55,490 nucleotides of DNA from Staphylococcus edaphicus (GCF_002614725.1 NZ_MRZN01000018.1:1-55490), one strand, 5' to 3'. Positions 44,955 to 52,175 are shown, counted from the stretch's first letter. The notes: generated by a model from the sequence alone, not told the origin. Program-made: numbers and translations.

Positions 44955-45104
44955 CTATTTCTTTCTAACTTCGCCATCTTTATCTTTTTTATAAAAGATT
45001 TTATTTAAAAATGTAATATCTGCTAAATAACTTAAAAAACTTCCCCCAATCACATCTACAATAAATGAAATGATTGTGGCAAATACCTTTCTAAGAACTT
45101 TCAT
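44955..45104 (-). CDS. Short single-helix membrane peptide (49 residues)
   Basis: The frame begins MKVLRKVFATIISFIVDVIG, continues hydrophobic to about residue 30, and ends in a charged tail KKDKDGEVRKK. GAGGTGTTTAT stands directly before the ATG. Size and layout (basic start, one helix, basic tail) resemble type I toxin peptides and also the 37-residue peptide at 55010. No antisense RNA is evident. Function unknown. Confidence 0.55.
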   Translation of the reverse strand: MKVLRKVFATIISFIVDVIGGSFLSYLADITFLNKIFYKKDKDGEVRKK

Positions 45105-45316
45105 ATAAACACCTCATTAATCAATTAATTCTAAAAGTTCAATCAACTTATGCACCGTTTAAACATTATCTATAACAGATTAAGCTATGGCGATAATAAG
45201 TAATATATTCATTATTAGACGTCTTGTTTATCTAACATAGCATGTGTTGTGGCAATAAACCCACCTCATATAATCAAGGCCACCAGAACCAGTACATATA
45301 ATCTGTGAATTGCCTA

Positions 45317-45385
45317 TTAATCAAAAGATAAAATTAACAATCCAAATACTAATAGTAAAGCTTTCAAAATCACTTTATTTGTCAT
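45317..45385 (-). CDS. Very short hydrophobic peptide (22 residues)
   Basis: The frame begins MTNKVILKALLLVFG and ends with LLILSFD, almost entirely hydrophobic after the first lysines. CGGTGGAACT precedes the ATG. It could be a toxin-like membrane peptide or chance; the ribosome-binding site and clean hydrophobic run are the only support. Confidence 0.35.
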   Translation of the reverse strand: MTNKVILKALLLVFGLLILSFD

Positions 45386-45571
45386 AGTTCCACCGACTTA
45401 TACATTTTATTCCCAATGCCTTTACCCATAAAACTTTACCAAAATTGTTAGCAACCTAATTATAAATTAACATACTCCTAATAACACCTATAATATGAAG
45501 AAAATACACGCGCTATCGATTAACCATAACAGTTAAATACTTGTGTTATTCGACGTAATAAACTAAGACAC

Positions 45572-45604
45572 AAAAAAAGAGGAAAGCACGTAAGCGCTCC
45601 TCTC
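45572..45604 (-). terminator. Isolated terminator with GCGCTTACG core
   Basis: On the minus strand, GGAGAGGAGCGCTTACGTGC and a closing TCCTCTTTTTTT form a terminator. No gene precedes it on that strand, but a TATAAT (about 45696-45701) lies about 90 bp upstream, so a short untranslated RNA (about 45572-45690) is possible. A similar hairpin stands at 52645-52680. Confidence 0.5.
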
Positions 45605-45793
45605 CAAATGTATGACAAGTACATTTTATATTCTTACTATATATTATTTGAAGTTGTCTTAACCGTCTAAAACAACTATTAAGTCCATATTATAAGCAAG
45701 ACAATAAATAATACCCTGCTAAATTATTCATAAACAAAATAGGTCTCGATTATTTCTATATAATTAGATAGAATCATTAGCATCATACCCTAT

Positions 45794-45897
45794 AAAAAAT
45801 TAACCACCCTAAAAAAGGGTGGCTGAGAAGTTTGTCTGGATACACACCTTAAGGCGCATACCAGACCCACTCTGTTACAACACCCTAAGGTGTGCTC
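45794..45897 (-). ncRNA. Candidate structured small RNA (about 104 nt)
   Basis: On the minus strand, an extended -10 (TGATATAAT, hexamer 45904-45909) is followed by an RNA with no reading frame. Its elements are a 5' hairpin CACACCTTAGGGTGT, then a 14-bp hairpin GTCTGGTATGCGCC / GGTGTGTATCCAGAC with loop TTAA and one bulge. A terminator CCACCC-TTTTTTA-GGGTGG with trailing T residues closes it. The 5' CACACCTTA is exactly complementary to TAAGGTGTG in the second hairpin, which allows a pseudoknot or switch. It resembles a staphylococcal trans-acting sRNA (possibly RsaOG/RsaI-like), an identity I cannot prove. Confidence 0.6.
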
Positions 45898-45903
45898 ATC
45901 AAT

Positions 45904-45930
45904 ATTATATCAAAAACAATTTATTGTAAA
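45904..45930 (-). promoter_or_regulatory. Promoter of the candidate small RNA
   Basis: On the minus strand, TATAAT (45904-45909) is preceded by TGA, an extended -10. TTTACA (45925-45930) lies 15 bp further upstream, a short spacer which the extended -10 can tolerate. Confidence 0.5.
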
Positions 45931-46494
45931 CTAAAATACAACTTCCTATTTACAAAAGACCCATCCACATATCAATGTCGCTATTCGCTTATCTTTTAGC
46001 TTTAAATAACGCCACACATTTTCACTAATAAGCGTCTACAAAAACATGTAATTTTTTGAACTTTTCTTCATTCTTTTTTACATCATTAACTACAGATTCA
46101 CTACTACATAGTCTAGTTCTAACACCTTCTGTTGATACTACATATAATACACTAAAGAAATAAATATATTTTTACAAACATATGGCAAAATATAATTTTT
46201 TATTATACAATTATTTCAAGGTTACAATTTGAATAAAATAGACACACCGTTTCATACAACTTTATGATTAAACTGTATGAAAAATTCAAAGTATTTTTAC
46301 TTGCTATTTCTGATGAATTTTTTGATACTTTAAATGACAAAGCTTATGATAGAGATGCTCAGACTTGCGATTAGACACGTAAATCTAATGACTAAACTCA
46401 ATGTTATTACGCATCATCCAGAAATACATACACCTCGTTTTAATATTACTCGATACATAATCAAATACTGTTTGAGTAGCTTATTTTATAAGGA
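45931..46494. other. Intergenic with a possible gene remnant
   Basis: This stretch has no gene with a start and a ribosome-binding site. A minus-strand frame (about 46040-46180) reads VVSTEGVRTRLCSSESVVND and then KKNEEKFKKLHVFVDAY to a stop. It looks like the end of a real protein but has no start. An open frame on the plus strand at 46334 is not supported. Confidence 0.3.
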
Positions 46495-46944
46495 GTGGCA
46501 ACTATCGACTATTTAACTAACTTGCCAGGCAAATGGTACATCATAGGCTCTACATTTAAAATGTGGACTTCAGGAAAAAAAACAAACCCTTCTATCACTT
46601 ATTCAATATTAAATTCAGATCCATTAAAAATACTTGATAAAGTACAGTATCAATCAAAGGGAAAGACTAAATCCATCGTCGGCTATGACACTTTGAAGAA
46701 AGGCCTATTCATTTGGAGAGGAAAAGGGATGTTAAAACCTTTCACAAGCGAATGGGAAACGCTTTATATCGATTCAGACATACTCATTATTAAATTTTCA
46801 TCTACATTAGTAACGCCATCTGGGTTAGATGTATTACTACGTGATAGACAAAATGCCGCAACATACAAGAAACAACTACACGCTCATCCAACTTCGTTTA
46901 ATTTAAAAAGTGAGACAGTTCAAGAACTCAAATGGCTATATTGA
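46495..46944 (+). CDS. Lipocalin-like protein with doubtful start
   Basis: This protein of about 146-149 residues has the lipocalin-like opening LPGKWYIIGSTFKMW, followed by beta strands (KTKSIVGYDTLKKGLFIWRG). Such proteins bind small hydrophobic ligands, but no ligand can be named. The in-frame GTG at 46495 overlaps the AAGGAG ribosome-binding site (46490-46495), so it cannot use that site. The codon at the right distance, 46504-46506, is ATC. An ATG-to-ATC change may have weakened or silenced the gene. Confidence 0.65.
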   Translation: MATIDYLTNLPGKWYIIGSTFKMWTSGKKTNPSITYSILNSDPLKILDKVQYQSKGKTKSIVGYDTLKKGLFIWRGKGMLKPFTSEWETLYIDSDILIIKFSSTLVTPSGLDVLLRDRQNAATYKKQLHAHPTSFNLKSETVQELKWLY

Positions 46945-47061
46945 TTATAAGCGTCATTGAAACATTGCTGACAGCAAGATAAAGCAGCGCAAGCCGTGAC
47001 CATCTAATGTTTTATTGTTTATGTAGTAAATTTAATTTTTGATTAAGGGGAGCTATAAAGA

Positions 47062-47238
47062 TTGAAACTTTTAAATTACAGTATTGAACATGATGCGTAC
47101 AATGAATTAGTAACGATACATGCTGAAACTAATAAAGGGAATGAATTCAGTTTTACATTTGCTGACACCCACACCCTACGCGAAGTAAAAAACAAACTAG
47201 AAGAACTTTCTAATAAACTGGATAACGATTCAAAATAA
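47062..47238 (+). CDS. Small soluble protein (58 residues, TTG start)
   Basis: The frame starts with TTG behind AAGGGGAG at 9-nt spacing and reads MKLLNYSIEHDAYNELVTIH. It continues through FSFTFADTHTLREVKNKLEE to a charged end. It looks like a compact alpha/beta protein, soluble, with no recognised family. The frame has no other start. Confidence 0.65.
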   Translation: MKLLNYSIEHDAYNELVTIHAETNKGNEFSFTFADTHTLREVKNKLEELSNKLDNDSK

Positions 47239-47340
47239 TATCTTAAAGGCCTTCAATAGTATGAAAAACTGACTTAAAAACACTATATCCCATCTCAGAA
47301 CGATTGACAGATAAAAAGCTATTTATGAATGACTACCACA

Positions 47341-47372
47341 AAGACCCCCTCTTAAGCTTAAGAGGGGGTCTT
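47341..47372. repeat. Perfect 32-bp palindrome
   Basis: The two 16-base arms (left arm AAGACCCCCTCTTAAG) are exactly self-complementary around the centre AAGCTT, without a loop. Neither side has a proper T run, so it is a poor terminator. It may be a processing site or a protein-binding site. Confidence 0.8.
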
Positions 47373-47455
47373 ACGTGATGATTATATCACTCCGAAGTGT
47401 GATGTAATAGCTATTCATAAGTTTTTAAAATGCGATTACATAGACGCTGATTAGC

Positions 47456-47524
47456 CTATTCAGAAAAATCATAACCCTTTGTACCCTTAGGAATATCTAC
47501 CATAGCATTTAACACTTTGAAATT
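47456..47524 (-). pseudogene. Remnant, C-terminal 22 codons of an unknown protein
   Basis: A minus-strand frame without start reads KVLNAMVDIPKGTKGYDFSE and then a stop. An upstream stop in frame shows it is cut off. It resembles the tail of a larger secreted or toxin-type protein, not identified. Confidence 0.35.
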
Positions 47525-47551
47525 TCACAATTTCAAACATTCAAGGGCAAA

Positions 47552-47770
47552 TCAAGAAATCAGCGTATAAACAACTGTAACTAATACCAGTAAAACAAGC
47601 ATCAAACTATTCGTGATTCCAACTTTTTTGAGTTTTGCTTTATATACATTATCAGAGACTTCATTTTTCTTCTTACTTAAAATAAAATAAAAAGTAAAGA
47701 CAGAATAGCTAATGAACAAGATGAGTGAAATCACAAATAAAATTAAAAATATCAATTTCAGTATATCCAT
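47552..47770 (-). CDS. Small two-helix membrane protein
   Basis: This 72-residue protein has membrane helices at 4-32 (KLIFLILFVISLILFISYSV) and 52-70, with a basic loop KKKNEVSDNVYKAKLKK. AGGAGATAATTACT precedes the ATG. It is the first (leftmost) of a long run of small membrane genes on this strand. No recognised family. Confidence 0.75.
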   Translation of the reverse strand: MDILKLIFLILFVISLILFISYSVFTFYFILSKKKNEVSDNVYKAKLKKVGITNSLMLVLLVLVTVVYTLIS

Positions 47771-47797
47771 AGTAATTATCTCCTAGTTCTAATTGTC

Positions 47798-48103
47798 TTA
47801 TGATTCGCTAGTCAAATAAACTATCCTCTTCTTAAACTCAAGCATAGCCTCATATTTTTCCTTTGATGCCTTTTCAGACAATAATACATCAAGTGATGCA
47901 TCATATAGTTTGTAAGCATCTGTTTTCTTTTCCTTGTTCGTTGCACTGTAGACATCGCCTATTTCCTTAAATAGACTCGCACATTTATTTAAATAGATAA
48001 GTTCTTCTTTATGAGCATCTCGATCAATCAAGCCATCTCTAATACCATATTTAATGGCATAATATAGTAAGATAGCTGATAAAATTATATAGATGAAAAC
48101 CAA
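47798..48103 (-). CDS. Membrane-anchored helical protein
   Basis: This 101-residue protein has one N-terminal helix (MVFIYIILSAILLYYAIKYG) followed by a charged helical domain (ATNKEKKTDAYKLYDASLDV). It starts with TTG behind GAGAGGTG. Unlike its neighbours it has a sizeable soluble part, which could bind a partner in the cytoplasm. No recognised family. Confidence 0.7.
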   Translation of the reverse strand: MVFIYIILSAILLYYAIKYGIRDGLIDRDAHKEELIYLNKCASLFKEIGDVYSATNKEKKTDAYKLYDASLDVLLSEKASKEKYEAMLEFKKRIVYLTSES

Positions 48104-48124
48104 TGGAACACACCTCTCGACATC

Positions 48125-48337
48125 TTATATTTCAACATTCAGAAGATACCACAACATTAAATAATCCTCATCCCTCTTTTCCTTCCATTCCTTAATCATG
48201 TAATAGCAGTTCACTAACGCAACAATCAAAGCCCCAACACCCATAGCGATGGAATTAGCATAAAATGAATAAATAGCAAAGATGAGTGCACCTATCAAAA
48301 TAATTAACGATACGCTTATCTCAATATTTTTCCACAT
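48125..48337 (-). CDS. Small two-helix membrane protein
   Basis: This 70-residue protein has helices at 6-26 (EISVSLIILIGALIFAIYS) and 29-48, then a charged tail KEWKEKRDEDYLM. GGGGGTTATTGAT precedes the ATG. The next gene downstream follows at 22 nt, so the two are probably cotranscribed. Confidence 0.75.
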   Translation of the reverse strand: MWKNIEISVSLIILIGALIFAIYSFYANSIAMGVGALIVALVNCYYMIKEWKEKRDEDYLMLWYLLNVEI

Positions 48338-48448
48338 ATCAATAACCCCCTATTGTTTTAAACTCAGTAACAGAATAATTTGTCTATTATTAAATAATCC
48401 AAATCAAAAAGCAAAAAACCTAACCTAATGGCAAGCACTTTTTCTATA

Positions 48449-48694
48449 CTAGAAAAATATCGTTTTAAGTAACGCAATAATAGATAGAAGCATAGCTGTG
48501 TATGCTAGATATACATTTTTCATTTTAATTATAACTCCACAAAAGCCTAAACATAATATTCCTATCATTGTTAGAATAGGCGATACATTATATTTACTAG
48601 GTACAATATAAAAAAACAAACTCATAAATATGAACCAAGATCCTATTGCCAACATTAAATCAGCAATATAAGAAAACTTACTATCTTTTTTCAT
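48449..48694 (-). CDS. Small three-helix membrane protein
   Basis: This 81-residue protein (MKKDSKFSYIADLMLAIGSW...) has three hydrophobic stretches at about 9-28, 37-56 and 60-80. AAAGAGGGGAATAATA supports this ATG over one 14 codons upstream. Function unknown. Confidence 0.72.
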   Translation of the reverse strand: MKKDSKFSYIADLMLAIGSWFIFMSLFFYIVPSKYNVSPILTMIGILCLGFCGVIIKMKNVYLAYTAMLLSIIALLKTIFF

Positions 48695-48747
48695 TATTAT
48701 TCCCCTCTTTGTAAATGTACGATTACAATTAGCCAATGTGCTTCTAT

Positions 48748-48840
48748 TTATTCTTGTTCATTATTTCTTTGCTTGTTTAAACAAACAGCTAAATAGGCCA
48801 TACCTATACACAACCACATACCCAATATTGCTAGCAACAT
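48748..48840 (-). CDS. Very small membrane peptide (30 residues)
   Basis: The frame begins MLLAILGMWLCIGMAYLAVC and ends NKQRNNEQE: one membrane helix with a polar tail. AAAGGTGA lies 7 nt before the ATG. The open frame continues upstream without an ATG, so it may be the end of a longer broken gene. Confidence 0.45.
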   Translation of the reverse strand: MLLAILGMWLCIGMAYLAVCLNKQRNNEQE

Positions 48841-48988
48841 ACCTAATTCACCTTTAACTCTGCTTATTTTCTTATAGATATTTTACAAACCAGAAATCAG
48901 CTTCACTTTAACATACTTTTTATTAAATATATATTGCATACATATAAAAAAACTGCTTCTATTTTGAAAGCGGGGTACAAACCATTAT

Positions 48989-49186
48989 TTATAAGCCTTT
49001 GCGTTTAATTTGTCTATATACAAAGACGATTGCAACTATTAAAGTTATACAATCAAGTATCTTTATAACAACAGAACCAAATTCTATTATTCCCATTTGG
49101 AAAAATGCGCCAATGATAGGCAAGAAAAAATTAAACACGATTAAAACTAATAAAATTGCTAGAATAACTTGCTGTGATTTTGGGAT
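48989..49186 (-). CDS. Two-helix membrane protein lacking a normal start codon
   Basis: The 65-codon frame reads PKSQQVILAILLVLIVFNFF, a second helix VVIKILDCITLIVAIVFVYR, and a basic end QIKRKGL. It is clearly protein-like and matches its neighbours. GGGGGAG stands where a start is expected, but the codons there are ATT and ATC, not ATG, GTG or TTG. It may have lost its start codon, or use ATT. The plus-strand frame over it is chance. Confidence 0.5.
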   Translation of the reverse strand: MPKSQQVILAILLVLIVFNFFLPIIGAFFQMGIIEFGSVVIKILDCITLIVAIVFVYRQIKRKGL

Positions 49187-49234
49187 AATATCTCCCCCTC
49201 ATAATTAATCATCACTTTAATACAGGTGGTTTCA

Positions 49235-49408
49235 TTACTTTTTATCATTAGAGTTAGAAAAAAATAAAAATGCACCCAAAAACAGTAAAGGGAATATAGC
49301 GAACAAACGTACTTCAAAAGAATTATTATCAAAAATTATTGGTAAAGTAATATAAATTAGAAAAGTTATTATCAAAAATATTAGATAGACTCTTTTATTA
49401 GTACTCAA
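49235..49408 (-). CDS. Small two-helix membrane protein (TTG start)
   Basis: This 57-residue frame (MSTNKRVYLIFLIITFLIYI...) has helices at 7-25 and 36-50 and ends SNSNDKK. It starts with TTG, with a modest AGG site 10 nt upstream. It overlaps the end of the preceding gene by 11 nt. No recognised family. Confidence 0.5.
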   Translation of the reverse strand: MSTNKRVYLIFLIITFLIYITLPIIFDNNSFEVRLFAIFPLLFLGAFLFFSNSNDKK

Positions 49409-49688
49409 ATGTATAAAACCTACAATTCAATTGTGGCAATTGTCTAGTGATTAATGATTGAACGAGTGGTAGTGACATTATAAACACTTGTATTGGAACT
49501 ATTAATCCATCATTTATAATGCATAATTTAATGGATTTCAGTCTTGAAAATTTCTCAACTGAGTTAGATATGCCTTTGATTACTTCTTTCATATCAAACA
49601 TATACATAATTGCAGCAGTTAAAATCACACTACGCACACGAAACAAGTATACCTTTATAGAAATGAATCCTGTTTTAATGTTTAGCAT
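49398..49688 (-). CDS. Hypothetical protein, partly hydrophobic
   Basis: This 96-residue frame starts MLNIKTGFISIKVYLFRVRS behind GGAGGGAAACA, a strong site. A hydrophobic stretch at about 20-36 and another at 60-82 are separated by a basic helix (KGISNSVEKFSRLKSIKL). The C-terminal residues overlap the next gene and look irregular, so a late frameshift is possible. No recognised family. Confidence 0.55.
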   Translation of the reverse strand: MLNIKTGFISIKVYLFRVRSVILTAAIMYMFDMKEVIKGISNSVEKFSRLKSIKLCIINDGLIVPIQVFIMSLPLVQSLITRQLPQLNCRFYTFEY

Positions 49689-49849
49689 TGTTTCCCTCCA
49701 CATTTTATGTAGTTCACAACCAATGTTACACTAACATAACTATCATATAAAGTTGTTAAGTGTATGCTAAATAATAAAGGTAAATTTGTTGAAGTAGTTA
49801 AAACCGTTACAGGAAAATGAAGTCAATAACTTATTTAGGAGTGAAAATA

Positions 49850-50203
49850 ATGTTTGAAAATAAAGATGATATAAGATTACTTTATCAAGCAGTTTCAGAA
49901 CTAGCTGAAATCGTAGGACATCATCCTTACAATACAAAATCAATAAGCCTTTTATGTTTAGACTTAGGCATCACTCTTGATGAATATGAAAAAGTATTTA
50001 TGGCATTCTCAAGGTTGTCTAATAACAAAAATACTGATGCTATGCATATTGAAGAATTTAAGGCTATACTAATTGAAAATGTAGCTAAATATGATGAACT
50101 AACAGACTCTCAAGCTTTAAGATTTATAGAAGGATATGCTAGAAATTATATCCCTGAATTATTGCCATATGCAGAAAAGTTATATCTTGATTTAAGAGTA
50201 TAA
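49850..50203 (+). CDS. Small helical protein (possibly DUF1878-like)
   Basis: This 117-residue soluble protein, all alpha by appearance, begins MFENKDDIRLLYQAVSELAE. It contains HHPYNTKSISLLCLDLGITLDEYEK and ends YIPELLPYAEKLYLDL. TTAGGAGTGAAAATA precedes the ATG. One of two plus-strand genes in the island, with its own terminator. A frameshifted relative stands at 43833-44175. Length and helical pattern recall DUF1878 (YhaI-like), but this is a weak match by eye. Confidence 0.7.
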   Translation: MFENKDDIRLLYQAVSELAEIVGHHPYNTKSISLLCLDLGITLDEYEKVFMAFSRLSNNKNTDAMHIEEFKAILIENVAKYDELTDSQALRFIEGYARNYIPELLPYAEKLYLDLRV

Positions 50204-50207
50204 AATA

Positions 50208-50248
50208 AGAGCTTAGCTTTAAATTGCTAGGCTCTTTTAATTTTTTTC
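50208..50248 (+). terminator. Terminator of the 49850 gene
   Basis: A stem AGAGCTTAGC / GCTAGGCTCT with an 8-nt loop is followed by TTTT and, after a break, seven T residues. Confidence 0.8.
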
Positions 50249-50329
50249 CTCTAACGGAACATCATCTATATGCATTGTCATATTTGGTAGTTTTTTAGTT
50301 TCTATTATCTCTTTTATCGAAATAAAAAC
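50237..50329 (-). pseudogene. Remnant ending IDDVPLEE
   Basis: A minus-strand frame without start reads SIKEIIETKKLPNMTMHIDD and VPLEEKN to a stop. The tail IDDVPLE(E/D) recurs in the remnant at 54714-54942 (FIDDVPLED), each time at a stop codon. It overlaps the 3' end of the membrane gene at 50295 in another frame. Probably the surviving last codons of a larger protein, perhaps a secreted effector. Confidence 0.45.
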
Positions 50330-50492
50330 TTAAGCGTATAAATATTAAACCTATAATTATGAATATGCTATGACCTGCAATTTCTAATATAATAGCTCTA
50401 TTTAAATCAAGCGCATTAAATACAATAGGTTGTATAATTATGATAGCCAACAAATATAGGACTACTTTAATAGAAGTGAAATACTTTGCCAC
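50295..50492 (-). CDS. Small two-helix membrane protein
   Basis: This 65-residue protein (MAKYFTSIKVVLYLLAIIII...) has helices at 8-26 and 35-54 and a charged end YFDKRDNRN. It starts with GTG behind GAGGAG at 9 nt. No recognised family. Confidence 0.72.
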   Translation of the reverse strand: MAKYFTSIKVVLYLLAIIIIQPIVFNALDLNRAIILEIAGHSIFIIIGLIFIRLSFYFDKRDNRN

Positions 50493-50563
50493 AATAATAC
50501 ACTCCTCGCTATGTATTCTACTTATCCATTTCCCTATATAATATAGACGTTCTGACAGAGCGA

Positions 50564-50737
50564 CTACTTTTGCAAAACATCTTCATTAAGGATTAAAAAT
50601 GCGATAATGCCAATTGGTACACCTAACAAAGGAGTTACGAAACAACTTGCAATTACCACATACAAAATCAGCATCCAAACGTCATCTGATTCCCATTTTT
50701 TATTTAACAAATAGTTCCACATTTCTTTTATACTCAT
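50564..50737 (-). CDS. Small membrane protein (57 residues)
   Basis: The frame starts MSIKEMWNYLLNKKWESDDV and continues with one long hydrophobic stretch (ILYVVIASCFVTPLLGVPIG...) and the end NEDVLQK. AAGGCGGTGTTGTT precedes the ATG. An amphipathic start followed by one or two membrane passes. No recognised family. Confidence 0.7.
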   Translation of the reverse strand: MSIKEMWNYLLNKKWESDDVWMLILYVVIASCFVTPLLGVPIGIIAFLILNEDVLQK

Positions 50738-50859
50738 AACAACACCGCCTTCTTACATTTTAGTCAATTTTATTTAAATACAGATAATCAAATTACCAAA
50801 CATAACAAAGAATACTTTCAATCAATTCAACGGATAGATTGTTATTTTATATAACCTTT

Positions 50860-50982
50860 TCATATGTCTTTAGCTTGGCTTAATGGTACTCTAGGAACCT
50901 CTCTTATTTCACTAATGATTTGTCTTGAAGCCGCCCGTGTGTTACTACTAGATATACAACATTTCCAATTTTCACAGAACAT
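50860..50982 (-). pseudogene. Remnant resembling a polymorphic-toxin tail
   Basis: A 40-codon minus-strand frame includes NTRAASRQIISEIREVPRVP and ends LSQAKDI. The pattern TRA-x-R-x-x-x-x-x-GVP-x-SQ is one I associate with C-terminal nuclease-type domains of LXG and related polymorphic toxins. There is no good ribosome-binding site, and the frame directly follows the membrane gene at 51058. Probably a fragment of such a toxin; the match is by eye only. Confidence 0.4.
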
Positions 50983-51057
50983 AGTTCGTCACTTTTACCA
51001 ACGTTTAAAAATTATGTGCCGTAGTTACTTTCTCATTAATTCCTTAGATTTTTTATC

Positions 51058-51297
51058 TTAAGTAGTAGAAAAAAATCCTGTTAAAAATGCCATAGCTCCT
51101 AAAATCACACTTAAAATAAGTAAGCCATTTAATTCTTTTTCTTCAAATATATTAATCAATTCTAATTTACCTAAACTACTCCAAATTCTATTGTGTCCAA
51201 AATGAATCCCTGTATAATTAAAAAAAATAGCAACTAGCACTACTACGACAAAAACAAAAAGTCCATCTTTGAGACCAGTTATAAACCTATTTTTCAT
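51058..51297 (-). CDS. Small two-helix membrane protein
   Basis: This 79-residue protein has helices at about 9-28 (LKDGLFVFVVVVLVAIFFNY) and 57-77, with a conserved-looking middle HFGHNRIWSSLGKLE. GGGGGAATATA precedes the ATG. The middle motif is more patterned than in most neighbours, suggesting an established but unnamed family. Confidence 0.75.
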   Translation of the reverse strand: MKNRFITGLKDGLFVFVVVVLVAIFFNYTGIHFGHNRIWSSLGKLELINIFEEKELNGLLILSVILGAMAFLTGFFSTT

Positions 51298-51432
51298 TAT
51301 ATTCCCCCTAACGACAATTATTACAAATTTAATTTCATACTAACATAATTATAATAAAACTTATATTGCCTATATGTCTAAATTATGTACCAAATTGTCT
51401 TATCATCATTAATAAATGCAACAATAAGAATA

Positions 51433-51464
51433 CCACCCACCAGTATTTATACTTATGGGTGGCA
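51433..51464 (-). terminator. Hairpin of the CACCCACCA family, copy A
   Basis: The stem CCACCCA / TGGGTGG closes an inner CAGTATTTATACTTA. It is 20 nt downstream of the 51484 gene (minus strand). Similar hairpins stand at 53942 and 55181. Confidence 0.75.
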
Positions 51465-51483
51465 TGGAAATATTAGTTTCAAA

Positions 51484-51768
51484 TTATAGGACTTCAAACA
51501 ATATAATCCATACAACTATGGCCAATGCTAATATTAATGCTTTGAATAGTTTTTTATCGATAATTAGCGGGATGATTTGTATTATAACTGATAGATAAAT
51601 GAGTAACGTACCTACTGGAGCCATATAAGGTATATCACTAGGCATCACGTCTATAGATAAAGAAATAATCATCATGATGATAAACATGAAAATTGATATG
51701 CTAAATAGAGTAATAGAAATCATATCAAATCTCTTCTTCATTGTTCCGCGCTTTTTACTGTCTTCCAT
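51484..51768 (-). CDS. Small three-helix membrane protein
   Basis: This 94-residue protein starts MEDSKKRGTMKKRFDMISIT behind AAAGGTGAGCGTTACT. Three hydrophobic stretches lie at about 17-36, 47-67 and 75-93. A longer frame extending 29 codons upstream is not supported. Function unknown. Confidence 0.72.
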   Translation of the reverse strand: MEDSKKRGTMKKRFDMISITLFSISIFMFIIMMIISLSIDVMPSDIPYMAPVGTLLIYLSVIIQIIPLIIDKKLFKALILALAIVVWIILFEVL

Positions 51769-51829
51769 AGTAACGCTCACCTTTATATTTATTATAGAAA
51801 TGAAAAGGAAATATTTACTAATAATTATT

Positions 51830-52033
51830 TTAGTACTGGAGTTCTTCCATTCCAATAGTGCTTTTATTTCGAATCTTATCTACTGCTGTATTAGATAACA
51901 AATGTAGAAGGTCGCACTTAGAAAACATATTATTCATCAATAGCCTTGCTTTTAACCTCATTATGATTATTTCTATCTTTTTATAATCTTGTGTAGAAGT
52001 ACTTTGCGGACTACATCCAACCTTTACTACTAA
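51830..52033 (-). pseudogene. Remnant of an unknown protein (67 codons, no start)
   Basis: A minus-strand frame closed by a stop upstream reads VVKVGCSPQSTSTQDYKKIE, then a hydrophobic and basic middle, and ends KIRNKSTIGMEELQY. No ATG, GTG or TTG with a ribosome-binding site is present before the cysteine. It may be part of a former lipoprotein or toxin tail. The remainder of 51769-52175 shows nothing else. Confidence 0.3.
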
Positions 52034-52175
52034 TTAGATTTCATACTAGAATTTCAAAGAAGTATTCCCAGTCTATGCTTCACTTGACGTTTCCAATTCC
52101 ACAACCACAAAAACAATCACCCAGTCATATGTATGGATGGTTAGAATAGTCTTTTAAAGTATTGGGTTTATTATC

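Noticed and set aside
46334..46516. Plus-strand frame of 60 codons before the lipocalin-like gene
   Set aside because: No ribosome-binding site, and irregular composition. It overlaps the ribosome-binding site of the next gene.
50864..51061. Plus-strand frame of 65 codons
   Set aside because: It is the antisense of a more protein-like minus-strand remnant and has no ribosome-binding site.
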